64,000 nt of DNA from Azolla caroliniana (Eukaryota > Polypodiophyta). This document shows positions 10,870 to 20,439 of this stretch, one piece after another. Made by a program: the position numbers and the translations under genes. The stretch covers positions 10,478,001 through 10,542,000 of the forward strand of contig JBHGNT010000017.1 in the NCBI GenBank assembly GCA_043228905.1. Direction: 5' to 3'. The stretch's first letter is position 1. Each line of letters starts with the position of its first letter. The notes under the pieces are model-generated. The model was not told the origin of the DNA, did not search any database, and was given only the letters and a program-made list of their open reading frames with translations.

Positions 10870-11535
10870 AAGGTACTAAGTGTCCGTTGTACCCAGTTGT
10901 ACCGGCTCCGTTGTCGTCAGAGAGTCATTGGCTACCTTTTGTCCTCCAAGTCCTCCAGTTCTTTGATCGGTTTCTCCGGCATCGGTTCTTTGTATAGTTT
11001 CAACTGGAAACTGTTAACCCATTTGTCTAATATCTCATCAGCCAGCGTGCCAAGTTGGTAAGACCCTTTGAACTCTCTTGTAATCTAGATTGGTCCGGTC
11101 CACCGGAACCACAGCTTCCCCGACATGCTACTCATCCGGGTCTAGAATACCAACACCGGCCTTCAGGTGCCGAAATCCTTCTCATTGTCGTGCCTATGCC
11201 AGTCCATGAAAGCTTTCCATCGTCTTTGCTCTAGTTCCAATTGCAACATGCTAGCTATCCGGTGTTCCTCTAGTTCACACAGTGTCACCAACTGGATCTT
11301 TTCAGACTCTTTTTCGCTCCATCACTCTCGGGCCAGGATTCATAAGCTAGGAATCTAGGACTCTAGAGGCATGACAACCTCCAACCTGAATGCCAATCAG
11401 AACGGGGTTGTCCATATACATGTTTAATACACCATATGATATGCCTATAGAGTTGTGTAACTTGGTGTCCCAGTCCGTCCGGTTTTCATTTACAATTTTC
11501 CAGAGAATGTTTTGCAACGTCTTGTTAACCCCGTC
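10870..11535 (-). pseudogene. G1 integrase, C-terminal half, degenerate
   Basis: On the minus strand, the integrase stretch resembling NKTLQNILWKIVNENRTDW (about 11535-11480) is followed by a segment ending in a GPY-type module, GKLWFRWTGPI, then LGTLADEILDKWVNSFQLK (about 11120-10960). G2 has the same module (GKLWFLWTGPFWI) at about 44800-44650. Stops and frameshifts occur throughout. A poly-T run of about 20 bases lies further downstream near 10839-10858. The catalytic residues are not present because the front half was deleted. Confidence 0.65.
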
Positions 11536-11755
11536 TTCGGGAGCAACACCCTCAATTGTCCTTTCGGAAATCGGATCAAGGGGTTGTGGTACGTGGTGGA
11601 AAAACAAAAGGTGCATGAGATTGGCTTTGCAATTAGTGCCATGTAACGAAATGATTGGCGTCACATAGCTGTAAGAGACGATCTTAATTCAAGGACGAAC
11701 TTCTAAGCATGATCGTAAACCCAGAACGGAATAGACCCAAAAACCATATATATTT
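11536..11755 (-). repeat. G-family leader and inner LTR end, left of E
   Basis: This sequence matches 51935-52155 closely (for example the run from CACACGATCTTAATTCAAGGACG to CCAAAAACCATATATAT). It comprises the leader after the 5' LTR and the inner end of the LTR. The LTR continues at 40689-40970 after element E. Confidence 0.75.
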
Positions 11756-12077
11756 TGTCAGGAGTAGTCTTGAGACAGAGAAGAAATTAGTACTAAGAGG
11801 AACCAAGGGTGTAGAACACTCGAGAGAAGGAGAGAGAGAGCGAGAGATGCAGGGAGAGAAAAGGATGATGACAACGATATATTATGTGAGAAGAATATAC
11901 AAGGAAGGCTAGGAGGCTTAAGACTAGTGTTGAACCGATTTGGTTTGAAATAATGCCTTGTGCCTCCTTTTATAGTGTTCTCAGGAGTAGTCCGGAAGCT
12001 TCTAGAATGTTCTAGAGAAATCTGGAACATACATTTATTTTCTATAGTAAAACTTAAATAAAAATAATGTCTTACGT
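11756..12077 (-). repeat. 3' LTR of chromovirus E, first part
   Basis: It starts TGTCAGGAGTAG in plus orientation. The first 45 bases match the 5' LTR at 40557 (GAGACAGAGAAGAAATTAGT). It is cut at 12077 by element F. The remainder is 18964-19006, ending ATCATGACA. It includes an AG-rich run near 11820-11860. Confidence 0.75.
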
Positions 12078-12705
12078 TGTCGAGGTATTCCTCGCGGATG
12101 CGTGGAATGAGGTGGAACCTCGGGGGTCCTGTACCAAAGAGCAAGAGAGGAGGGGAAGAATCCCTCTACGTGCGAGCGTAGATCCACAGGGACACGGCCC
12201 TTCGATGCAAAGACGCAAGTGGGACAACGACACAGAAAGACACGAATGTATGTATGTATTGACAAAGACAAACAACAAGAACACGAAGACAACAAAACAC
12301 GACGTCGGTTACAACCGAACAGGCCGGCGAACAGATGCCGATACCTGCTCGTAAACGTACTGAGAGGAAGGAGTAGGTTGGAGGTGCTGCCGGAAGCACT
12401 CGGGCATTCCTCAGAGCAGCGCGAGCCTCCCGAAACCTGCACAGAAGGAAGCTATGGCGTTTGCAAACCAGAGAGAGAGAGAGAGCCTTCGCACGCAAAC
12501 CGACAACACTTCGTCCTCGACTCTCCGCGATCCCCTTTCCCTTCTCGTCTCCCTCCTTTATATAGGCAAGGAAGGAGCCGTTTCCCCTTTACTTCCTACC
12601 CACTAAATCTACCCGCCTAGGATCTTCTATGGACAACATTCGAGAAGAGCCGGTTCCTACGCTCCTGTGCACCGATTCCGCTTGTGGACGGTTTTCTTCA
12701 CGACA
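12078..12705 (-). repeat. 3' LTR of element F
   Basis: It is 628 bp. In plus orientation it begins TGTCGAGGTATTCC and ends TCTTCACGACA. It is almost identical to 18383-18963, with only a few substitutions. A GA run lies at about 12470-12483. Minus-strand transcription would start within it. Confidence 0.9.
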
Positions 12706-12724
12706 TCCGCCCCCACCTAACCGC
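12706..12724 (-). promoter_or_regulatory. Polypurine tract of element F
   Basis: On the minus strand it reads GCGGTTAGGTGGGGGCGGA directly before the LTR start TGTCGTGA. This matches the tracts of A, B and H. Confidence 0.75.
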
Positions 12725-12778
12725 GCATCCACCGGCATGCGCCAAATTGAGTTGGGACGGAGAAAACCGGTCCAGCCT

Positions 12779-13930
12779 TCATTCCCCGCCCGTTGGTTCT
12801 TCCTCGGTTTCGGATCGTTCGTCGTCGCGGTCCAGGCCAACCGGATCTGGCTCGTCATCGTGACGCTTCTTGAACGCTTTGATCCGCTTCCCTGCTACCG
12901 GTATCGCCATTCTCGTACCGTCGAGTTCCGCTAGATGGTACGTCCCGTTGTCGTTGGCGCTTTGTACCACGTAAGGCCCGAACCACCTTCTTGCGAACTT
13001 CCGTGTCACTCGGTGCTGGTTGTCGAGGCTGCTGTCGTAGACTAGCACCCAGTCGCCTTCCTCGATCCTCTTCGGTCAGAGCCGGTGCGTTCGGTCGAAC
13101 CGGGCTTTGTTCCTCGTCCTTCCCACTCGAAGCTTTCCCGCGGCCTACTCCACGTCCTCTGGTCTTCGCTCGAGCTGTCGTATGCGCACCGCCAACAGTT
13201 CCTCTCGGCTCATCTCGTCTCTCCAGTCCACGGTTGCCCATGAGGAGATCGTACGTTCCATCGGCATGATCGGCTTCTGCCCAAACATCAGCTCTGCCGG
13301 CATGAATCCGGTTACTGAACTGTGCGTAGTTCGGTCCGCCCACAACGCGTAAGGCAACAGCCGCGGCCAGTTCCCGACTTGACCTCCGCATGCCCGAACC
13401 AACGCCTTGACGATCGGTCCGTGTCCGTGCTCCACCTTCCCATTCGCCTCCGGATTGTATGCAGTGGTAAGCGAGAGCTTGACTCCTAGCCGGTCGAACA
13501 GCTCCTGGGCCTCTTCAGCGTCCAACTCCCCGCGATCAGCCACGATCTTCCCGACGCACCCGTACCGGCATATCACGTCCTCTATCAGGAACCGACACAC
13601 GGCCGCAGTCGATTTGTTCTGAAGGGCTCGGCCTTCTACCTGGTTCGTCAGATCTTCCCGAGCCAGGACCAAATACTGCATCTGTCCTACTCCCATCGGC
13701 AGCGTCACCAGATCTACCATCCATTTGAAGTGGATGGTCGGAGGGTACGTAGGGTGAAGCTCGTCCCGATGTCGGACTATGGAGTGCATCTGACAGTTCT
13801 CGCAAGTTGTCACGAACCGATGCACCAGTACAACCCCGGCCACCAGTACTTCCCCTTTATCTTCTTGAACGTGGCCCACGTTCCACGGTGTCCAGCCCAA
13901 GGGCTGTCGTGGTAGGCCGTCAGAAGCTCC
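12779..13930 (-). pseudogene. Element F integrase, core and C-terminal domain, frameshifted
   Basis: Reading leftwards: the zinc-binding domain HDSPWAGH...KYWWPGLY ends near 13830, where the frame shifts. The core follows with FKWMVDLVTLP (first Asp), VADRGELDAEEA (second Asp) and NGKVEHGHGP (Glu). These are in a continuous open frame at about 13800-13145. A further shift near 13050-13100 leads to the C-terminal part (13048-12779) with RRWFGPYVV and a charged tail ending in a stop at 12779. No chromodomain is visible. The catalytic triad is intact, unlike in B. Confidence 0.88.
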
Positions 13931-14604
13931 TCCTGTTCTTCCTTCATCCCTACCACCCGGAGCGGGACGCCGTTCCTCTTCTTTGGGTGCTTCCATAAGT
14001 ATCCGTCCTGGAGAAAGAATCGGTATGCTTTCTTCCGGATCCGGTTTGCCTCGTCCCTCGTCCATGACGCATCCGGCGTCATCGTCCTCAAAAACCCACC
14101 AATTTGGAGCCACTCGCCGTCGTACTTGCTCTCGTCGAAGTCGTTAAGTGCCGGAGTGCTCGTCCCATCGGCCGTTACGTATGCTGCCTCGAAGAAGTCC
14201 ATGCCGACTTCTTCGTCCTCCGAAACCATGCCGCCCTCGTCATCAAACCTTGCCCTCGAAAGCATGTCGGCCATGGCGTTGTCCTTTCCGGAAATGTGCC
14301 GTATTTTCGGGTCCAGGGACTTGATGTACGCTATCCACCTGAGCATCGCCAGGTCCGGTGTCGCGCATCCGGAAACCATGCCGAGAATCGGCAGGCAATC
14401 CGTCTCGATAACCACTTCTGTCCCGATCAAGTAGTCTTTGTCGGCCTTTACTGCCGAAACAATACCCCAGAGTTCGCGTTTAACCTGGGCGTACCCTCGC
14501 TGTCGTTCACTGAGAACCTTCGCGCCGAATCGGATCGGGAACCGAATGCCGTCCTCGTCTTCTTGGTTGACAACCCACCCGATCCCGGTCGGACTCGTAT
14601 CCAC
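13810..14604 (-). CDS. Element F RNase H and integrase N-terminal domain, open stretch
   Basis: This is a 264-codon open frame inside the pol of F, not an independent gene. It begins in RNase H (MDTSPTGIGWV, first Asp) and continues with VKRELWGI (Glu), VIETDCLPILG (Asp) and GKDNAMADMLSRARF (last Asp). All four RNase H positions are therefore present. The linker FLRTMTPDASWTRDEANRIRKKAY leads to the integrase zinc-binding HDSPWAGHRG...KYWWPG. The frame ends at 13810 after a frameshift that removes the two Cys. Equivalent sequence in B is at 35900-36690. Confidence 0.85.
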   Translation of the reverse strand: MDTSPTGIGWVVNQEDEDGIRFPIRFGAKVLSERQRGYAQVKRELWGIVSAVKADKDYLIGTEVVIETDCLPILGMVSGCATPDLAMLRWIAYIKSLDPKIRHISGKDNAMADMLSRARFDDEGGMVSEDEEVGMDFFEAAYVTADGTSTPALNDFDESKYDGEWLQIGGFLRTMTPDASWTRDEANRIRKKAYRFFLQDGYLWKHPKKRNGVPLRVVGMKEEQEELLTAYHDSPWAGHRGTWATFKKIKGKYWWPGLYWCIGS

Positions 14605-14610
14605 TGTTAT

Positions 14611-15600
14611 CTATACTGGGGTACCTTTCTCGTAGACAGCCTTCCGAAGCGCCGGTGCTGCCGCAAGAGCTTCCTTCAGCTTCCGTACCGAATCCTGTGC
14701 TCGTCTCGCCACTCGAATTTTCGCCCTTTCTTCAGCAACCCGTATAGCGGCTCCGCCACGTGGGCGTAATGCGGGATCCATATGTGGTACAACGCACATG
14801 CCCCCAGGAACCTCCGAACTTCCGTCACCGAGCTACAATCGGTCTTCATCGCGGAGATGGCTTCTACCTTTGCCGGAGACGGCTTCCGGCCATAGGGTCC
14901 ACATAGGTGTCCGACCACCAGGATTTCCGATTGCCCGAAGGCCGATTTCTCCCCGGAGAAGGTGAGCCTCGCATCCTCTAGCCTTTGTAGCACCTTCTCG
15001 CAGTCGTCGATGTGTGTCGCCACGAATCGCCGGCATCCGTCCGGCCCGACTGTCTCGTCCTTCTCTTCCAGATAGGGAAACGGCATGGTGATGTCCGGGA
15101 TGCAATCCCTCAGTACCTTGTTCATTGCACACCGAGTTGGTCCCTCCTTGTGGCAGGGTACACATTCGCACTAGGCCGAGGGGAGTTCGCATCGTCGTAA
15201 TGTCTCTGCTCTCCACGGCTAGCTGGAACTAGTCGTACCCCGAGTACAGATCACCGACCGAGTAAATCGACCTTCCGGCGAAGGCCTCCGCGAACTCGTC
15301 TATGGTCGGTCCGATTCCTGCGTTCCGAATGGTCACTCTGTTGACTGGCTGCAGGTCTTGAATGAAGCGCATCGTTCCGTTTTTCTTTGGTACGGTAAAC
15401 CATCGGTTCGAGTAAGGGGCACTCGACGGTTCGAGAATGCCCATATCTACTTTCTGCCTCAATAGCTCCATCAACTTCGGGATGTGAGCTCTCGGTACCG
15501 GGATCGGCTTGAGATTCCACGGCACATGCGGTACCGTGAATATCACCATCGGCTCCACGATCATCGGGTCTACGCACCCGATCTCTTCCGGTGAGAATGC
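14611..15600 (-). pseudogene. Element F reverse transcriptase, catalytic loop deleted
   Basis: The RT fingers and palm run leftwards: PRAHIPKLMELLRQKVDMG, WFTVPKKNGTMRFIQDLQPV, then YSGYD followed by TAG at 15229. Element B has Gln at that codon (YSGYEQFQL). After MRTPLGLVRMCTLPQG a frameshift follows. The stretch 15125-14676 reads DITMPF directly into YLEEKDE. In A and B that place is MPFLDDIPIKG, so about a dozen residues including both catalytic Asp are missing. The rest (KSAFGQSEILVVGHLCG, FLGACALYHIWIPHYAH) is well preserved. The enzyme cannot be active. Confidence 0.88.
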
Positions 15601-16214
15601 GAAGGCTTTCCCGTGCCTTCCGAGCATCCTCCGAAACCGGTCTTCCTCCGCCGGCAGTAGGAACCCGCCCCCACCGATTTTGAGCTCCCGGAGCGTCCCG
15701 TCGGTGAAGGTGTGTCCTATGCAGGCCGGATCTCGTAAACTGGGGTCCGACGCAACCCCTCTGATCCGGGACTCGCTGCCCTCCGGTAAGGGTGCCGCGA
15801 CTGGCCTTACCTTCCGGTCTTCGTTAACTCGGGCCGTCCGATCCGACCCGAGCCCCCGACTGAAGTTCGCGATGACTTCGTACATCTCTTCGGAACATAC
15901 CGGTATCGTCCGGTCTTCGTTAAGGTCTTCTCCGGCAACCTTCCTCAGCATCCCCAAGGTGTCGTCGAAGGAGACCGCCTCCACGGCTCCGCTGATTTCC
16001 TCGTCCGGGCCGAGAACTCCGCACGCTCGAAGTCGCACTTCCGCCCTTGTCTTTTCTCGCCCAACGATGCCGACTATCATGCACCCTCCGTTGCCGGAGA
16101 AGCAGAATTTTCTACCTATCGTACAAGGTTTCTTCGGTTTCGGTTCTATCGTACAGCTGTGGGGTCTTTCCCGAGTGTCCGGACTGTCTCGGCCCCACGC
16201 CTTGGCAGCCCTCT
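15601..16214 (-). pseudogene. Element F protease-RT linker
   Basis: The minus-strand frame opening at MIVGIVG (16080) runs into RT without a break. It carries VEAVSFDDTLGMLRKVAGE, VAAPLPEG and DPSLRDPACIGHTFTDG. The last two motifs recur in B (VAVPLPED, NPSLRDLKTIGHVF, 33060-33170), so this is a conserved part of the polyprotein in this group. Between 16215 and 16080 the frame is interrupted by stops. I recognise no enzymatic domain here. Confidence 0.7.
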
Positions 16215-17000
16215 CTAAAAATCCTCCCGGTTCTCGCCACCGAGGGATTCGCGGTTCCGCTCGTGGTTCGGTCTCACGGTCAGAAATTGGACCGAATGGC
16301 GCCCGTCCTGGCTTTTGACCTTTGCGTAGGCCGAACCGTTGTCTAGCACCTTGGTCTCCATTCGCGCCGCCGTGATGTATGGTTCACCTAATATGACCGG
16401 GTGCGAAGATGTTTCCTGTACGAAGAAGTGCTGGTCAATCTCGACGTCGCCGATCTTGACTCGCACGTTCGGGCAGGCCCCATGCAGTTCCTCGGTGGCG
16501 CGCGTCGTCGCCCGTATCTTCCACCCGTGCTTGGTGTTGATCGGCCACTTCCCCTTCTTATAGAAGTCCATGGACATTAGGTTTATTTCCGAACCGTGGT
16601 CCACCAACGCCACCACCGGTTCCCGAACATCTCCGATCTTTACCGGGGTCTCTGTGGTCGCTCGGGCCCAGTGTGGCCTCGAATAGTGGCTCTCCGCCCA
16701 CTCATTTGCCAGCGCCGAGTCATCAATGTGCGTCGTCCGCACCTCTACCGGTCTTTCCGGATCCGTCTCCGTCGACAGCCTCTTCCGTTTCACCAAGTCT
16801 ACAATGGATTCATGGAACTCCTTCTTGGCGATCCCTAGCACCTCCCGCAATGACAGCTCCACCTTGCTGTCGAGGATCCATTCCTCTAGGACCTTCCGTA
16901 GGTCCGTAGTCCTTTCTATTTCCGTCCCCAGTCGGTATCCGCCCTTCCTGGGGTTATCTTGCGAGTTGGGCCCGCCGGCATCGTTCCGTCGTTGCCCGAA
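16215..17000 (-). CDS. Element F protease region
   Basis: This is a minus-strand open frame. It carries the retropepsin motif VVALVDHGSEINLMSMDFY (around 16570-16620), where DHG replaces the usual DTG/DSG. It is followed by VILGEPYI, the second conserved protease strand. Before it comes the conserved linker VELSLREVLGIAKKEFHESIVDLVKRKR. The frame continues upstream past 17000 but the correct upstream frame there is that of gag, shifted by one base near 16960. The stop at 16215 separates it from the RT linker. The role is polyprotein cleavage. Confidence 0.8.
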   Translation of the reverse strand, partial: FGQRRNDAGGPNSQDNPRKGGYRLGTEIERTTDLRKVLEEWILDSKVELSLREVLGIAKKEFHESIVDLVKRKRLSTETDPERPVEVRTTHIDDSALANEWAESHYSRPHWARATTETPVKIGDVREPVVALVDHGSEINLMSMDFYKKGKWPINTKHGWKIRATTRATEELHGACPNVRVKIGDVEIDQHFFVQETSSHPVILGEPYITAARMETKVLDNGSAYAKVKSQDGRHSVQFLTVRPNHERNRESLGGENREDF

Positions 17001-18339
17001 TCGGGTCTCGTACCGTTGTGAAGGCCCGGCCGCTCCGGCTTTCCTACTCGTTTGTCTTCTACCAGAGCCTCGTAGTTCTGGCAGGCGGCTTCTACGAAGC
17101 CCGTCTTCTCCTCGACCGGATCGCTCCACCCGATTATTTCCCGGACCCATCTCTCAGCGCGGTCCGTTTCATCCTTCTTCAACCGTGCGCCGGCAAGACC
17201 TTCCAGCATTGTCGACCAGAATCCGTCTTTGCCCTCCTTTCGGGCCTCGCTGCCCCTGACCTGAATGCCGGCCAACGCCGAGTAGTGGATGGCCTCCACG
17301 TGTCGGGCCGCTGCCTCTTCCATCAGTCTCTTCATACCTCCTCGTCCGTCGTTTCGGTTTAGGGCCCTTCTGGTGTCGCCGGCGTGCACCCGGCCTTCCC
17401 ACAGGTACACCACCCGGTTCCTCAACGCTTCTGCGAAATCGCCGCAGTCCTTCCGGATGTGGACGACCTCGTCGCACCACATGCACCTGTTCCCTACTGC
17501 CGGCCGTCGGTCACGAGCCGGTTCGCCGCCTTCCCTTCGAGTCTGGGCGATCTGGAGATCCTTTATCGCCCGCGTCAACTCCTCCAGCGCTGCTCCTCCG
17601 GGCGAGCCACTGACCATGCCGGTCGTAGCCGAGCTAGTTTCGAGCCATTCCCGGGTTTCTTCCCTTCGCCCTTGCGGTGTTGGTTCAAGCCTCCTTGCTG
17701 TGACAAACCCCGCACCGGCCGCCCCGTTATCAGCCCATTCTCACCGTTTGTCGAAACGGCCACAGACTCTCTTAACCTCTTCCCAGTCGGTCGTCAGCCC
17801 GTCTTCGGTTTCCAGCAAGGAGCCAACATGATCCCGGTCCCGCTTGTCCACCGTCTTGACGAACAGCAGGACCTAGCTCGTATCTAGAATGGTTCGGTCA
17901 AGCGCCGAAAGGCGCGCAAAGCGTTCTTCGAACTCCCGGAGGAGTGCCGGCGCGTTTCTTCCCTTGCCGGGGGACTCCACCATTCCATGAAGTCTCGTTT
18001 CGAAAGCCGGAGCGCGTCGTCCAGCCCGTATTTTTCCAGGAGTCGGCCTTCGAACTCCTCCCAGGTACGGCTCTCCGCCCGCACCTCGAGCACCTCCGCA
18101 TGGATGCTCGGCATCGCCACTCGAGGAAACCCGGCAAGACGCCTCTCTTCCGGAATGTCCTGCATCAACATTTCTGCCCCGTAGGACGCCAAATACTTCG
18201 TGGCATCCTTTCCGCTGAACCGGCCGATCGTACCGACGACCGCCTCAATGGCTCTGTCGAGGGCGCCGGAGCCCTCGCGTGCGCTCAGTATCCGATCCAC
18301 GGCCGAAGCCATGGCCTCTGCAAGATCCGACCCTTTCAT
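16916..18339 (-). pseudogene. Element F gag, broken
   Basis: Gag forms the virus-like particle and binds RNA. The ATG at 18339 (MKGSDLAEAM) is chosen because it lies just inside the primer-binding site. The capsid part reads AIEAVVGTIGRFSGKDATKYLASY and WEEFEGRLLEKYGLDDALRL; element B has equivalent residues. A frameshift occurs near 17890, then VLLFVKTVDKRDRDHVGSLLE. A further shift leads to 17617-16916 with the zinc knuckle CMWCDEVVHIRKDC (about 17443-17484, C-x2-C-x4-H-x4-C). It ends in an Arg/Gly-rich tail. Confidence 0.85.
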
Positions 18340-18363
18340 CTTCTGCTCTTCTGCCGCCTCTTT

Positions 18364-18379
18364 CACGTCGGGTTCACCA
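18364..18379 (-). other. Primer-binding site of element F
   Basis: On the minus strand it is TGGTGAACCCGACGTG, three bases after the 5' LTR. It is identical to that of H (46387 and 49374) and one base different from that of B (23168). It begins TGG, as expected for a tRNA 3' CCA end; I could not assign the tRNA. Confidence 0.7.
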
Positions 18380-18382
18380 AGA

Positions 18383-18963
18383 TGTCGAGGTATTCCTCGC
18401 GGATGCGTGGAATGAGGTGGAACCTTGGGGGTCCTGTACCAAAGAGCAAGAGAGGAGGGGAAGAATCCCTCTACGTGCGAGCGTAGATCCACAGGGACAC
18501 GGCCCTTCGACGCAAAGACGCAAGTGGGACAGCGACACAGAAAGACACGAATGTATGTATGTATTGACAAAGACAAACAACAAGAACACGAAGACAACAA
18601 AACACGATGTCGGTTACAACCGAACATGCCGGCGAACAGATGCCGATACCTGCTCGTAAACGCACTGAGAGGAAGGAGTAGGTTGGAGGTGCTGCCGGAA
18701 GCACTCGGGCATTCCTCAGAGCAGCGCGAGCCTCCCGAAACCTGCATAGAAGGAAGCTATGGCGTTTGCAAACCAGAGAGAGAGAGAGAGCCTTCGCACG
18801 CAAACCGACAGCACTTCGTCCTCGACTCTCCGCGATCCCCTTTCCCTTCTCGTCTCCCTCCTTTTTATAGGCAAGGAAGGAGCCGTTTCCCCTTTACTTC
18901 CTACCCACTAAATCTACCCGCCTAGGATCTTCTATGGACAACATTCGAGAAGAGCCGGTTCCC
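18383..18963 (-). repeat. 5' LTR of element F, outer end truncated
   Basis: It matches 12078-12657 almost base for base. It stops at GAGCCGGTTCC, so the last 48 bases including the CGACA terminus are missing where chromovirus E sequence resumes. Confidence 0.88.
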
Positions 18964-19006
18964 TGTAACATAAGGTCATGGGATCTAGTCTTGCCATATC
19001 ATGACA
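18964..19006 (-). repeat. 3' LTR of chromovirus E, second part
   Basis: ACATAAGGTCATGGGATC...CATATCATGACA matches the outer part of the 5' LTR at 40650-40688. It resumes after element F. Confidence 0.7.
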
Positions 19007-19325
19007 CTATCCCCCTTTTAAAATGATGAGTGTCACGAGTCATTTTAGATTGAGGACCTGGTTTATCTGGATATTGACGATGGAAGTCTTCAAGAAGAGC
19101 ACAAGCATTGGTCACATTCTCTATTGGTTCCAAAGTACGCTCGCTGGGACTATATCCTAGCCAATCGACTAAATAGTAGAGCTTGTTGCGAACAATCTTG
19201 GAATGGACAATGGCGACAACATCGTACTCAGGTCCTTCTTCAAGTTTGATTGGGGGTGGAGGTTGTGGAATACGTCCTGGAATGGTGCTGTCCTGATAGG
19301 GTTCGAGGAGAGAACTATGAAACAC
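18999..19325 (-). CDS. Chromovirus E chromodomain, C-terminal end of pol
   Basis: This 108-residue open stretch closes the pol of E. It starts in the integrase C-terminal tail (FHSSLLEPYQ). It then has a chromodomain: YDVVAIVHSKIVRNKLYYLVDWLGYSPSERTLEPIENV, with LVDWLGY..SERTLEP as the diagnostic core. In chromoviruses this domain guides insertion towards particular chromatin. It is followed by a stop and, within about ten bases, by the 3' LTR end. It is the 3' piece of a broken polyprotein, not a stand-alone gene. Confidence 0.88.
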   Translation of the reverse strand: MFHSSLLEPYQDSTIPGRIPQPPPPIKLEEGPEYDVVAIVHSKIVRNKLYYLVDWLGYSPSERTLEPIENVTNACALLEDFHRQYPDKPGPQSKMTRDTHHFKRGIVS

Positions 19326-20439
19326 TAGATGTATGCAAAGTTGCAGGGGTAGATCGAGACGAAAAGCGACATCATTAATCTTTTCGATAATACGGAAAGG
19401 ACCTAATCACCGATAATCCAACTTCTCGCATGGGCGAGTAGTCTTGATGTGTCGTCATAGTAGCCATACCCGATCTCCAATGTTAAAACTGGATGGAAGC
19501 CGATGACGATCCGCGTAAACCTTGTGTGTTTGTTGAGCTTGTTGTAGATGAGTAGATAAATATGCTTGTATCTTGCATAATCGCTCCAAACGATCCTCTA
19601 CGCAAGGATTTGTCGGTAACTATGGGGTTTCCAATACACACCACCGGGGGTGACAACTTGTATAAGCATAAAATGGCGTAAATTTAGTCAATGAGTGGAC
19701 AGAGTTATTATAGGCAAATTCCGCGGAGTGGAGAATATCCACCCAGTCATCTTGATGATAGCTTAGAAAGCACCGAAGATACTACTCCAGCGTTTGATTT
19801 GTTCGTTCTGCTTAGCCCTAGGTTTGCAGGTGGTAGCCGGAGGAGAGGTTACAAGTGACCTTGAGCATTTAAAAAAGGTGCTTCCAGAATTTCGAGACGA
19901 ACTAGGGTCCACGGTCGCTGATGATATTATCAGGAAGGCCATCATGCCGACATACTTCACGCATGACAATTTCGGCGGTTTCTTCACTGGAGATTTCCTT
20001 AGTACATGGTAGGAAATGAGTCATCTTCGTATATCGATCTACTACTGTTAAAATCGCATTGAATCCCTTAGAGACCGGAAGATCTGTGATGAAATCTAGA
20101 GCAATGGATTGCCATGGCTTGCTTGGATTTTGGTAATGGTTCTAATAAACCATATGGATGATGCCTTGGCATTTTTTATCTATAACATGTATCACAAGTC
20201 CGAACAAAATCTTCAACAAATCGTCGCATACACGGCCACCAAGATGATTGTTGTACTAAATCTAATATCTTAGTACTACCAAAATGCCTACCTCATGATA
20301 GTTTTGGACTACTCGAAGGTGGCAAGAACCATTAGGAACATACAAGAGTTTCTTAAAGAATAGTAATCCATCATGACATTCGAATAGTCGATAGTCTGTA
20401 CCTGGTTGTTGCGACTGTGAACAAGATGCTCAAATTGTT
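19326..20439 (-). pseudogene. Chromovirus E integrase, heavily decayed
   Basis: Reading leftwards, remnants of the zinc-binding segment (FVRTCDTCYR), the core region, DWVDILHSAEFAYNNSVHSLTKFTPFYA and ADRHRLPSSFNIGDRVWLL can be followed into the chromodomain. Stops and frameshifts are frequent. The order and spacing are those of a gypsy integrase. The catalytic Asp and Glu codons are not confidently identifiable. Confidence 0.75.

Larger units (their letters stand above)
10085..11755 (-). mobile_element. Gypsy copy G1, internal-deletion derivative (5' leader joined to integrase)
   Basis: This is a minus-strand member of the G family (compare G2, 40971-52465). Reading leftwards, leader sequence (11755-11535) is followed directly by the integrase segment homologous to NKTL.NIL.KIVNE, so gag, protease and RT are missing. 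Integrase C-terminal sequence and part of a coiled-coil ORF follow, then A2 begins at about 10085. The right end, its LTR, is split by chromovirus E at 11755/40689. Confidence 0.75.
12078..18963 (-). mobile_element. Gypsy element F (minus strand, GC-rich)
   Basis: This is a minus-strand element of the A/B family. From right to left: 5' LTR (18383-18963, lacking its outer 48 bases), primer-binding site (18364-18379), gag, protease, RT, RNase H, integrase, polypurine tract (12706-12724), 3' LTR (12078-12705). It is noticeably GC-richer than A and B, with less decay, but carries several frameshifts. It lies in the E 3' LTR. No target duplication can be shown because the right LTR end is deleted. 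Confidence 0.88.

Noticed and set aside
12067-12620. Plus-strand open frames of 95-133 codons, repeated at 18279-18925
   Set aside because: They lie in the two LTRs of F and recur only because the LTRs are identical.
15509-16318. Plus-strand open frame of 269 codons
   Set aside because: It is antisense to the GC-rich pol of F; the minus-strand frame carries the recognised motifs.
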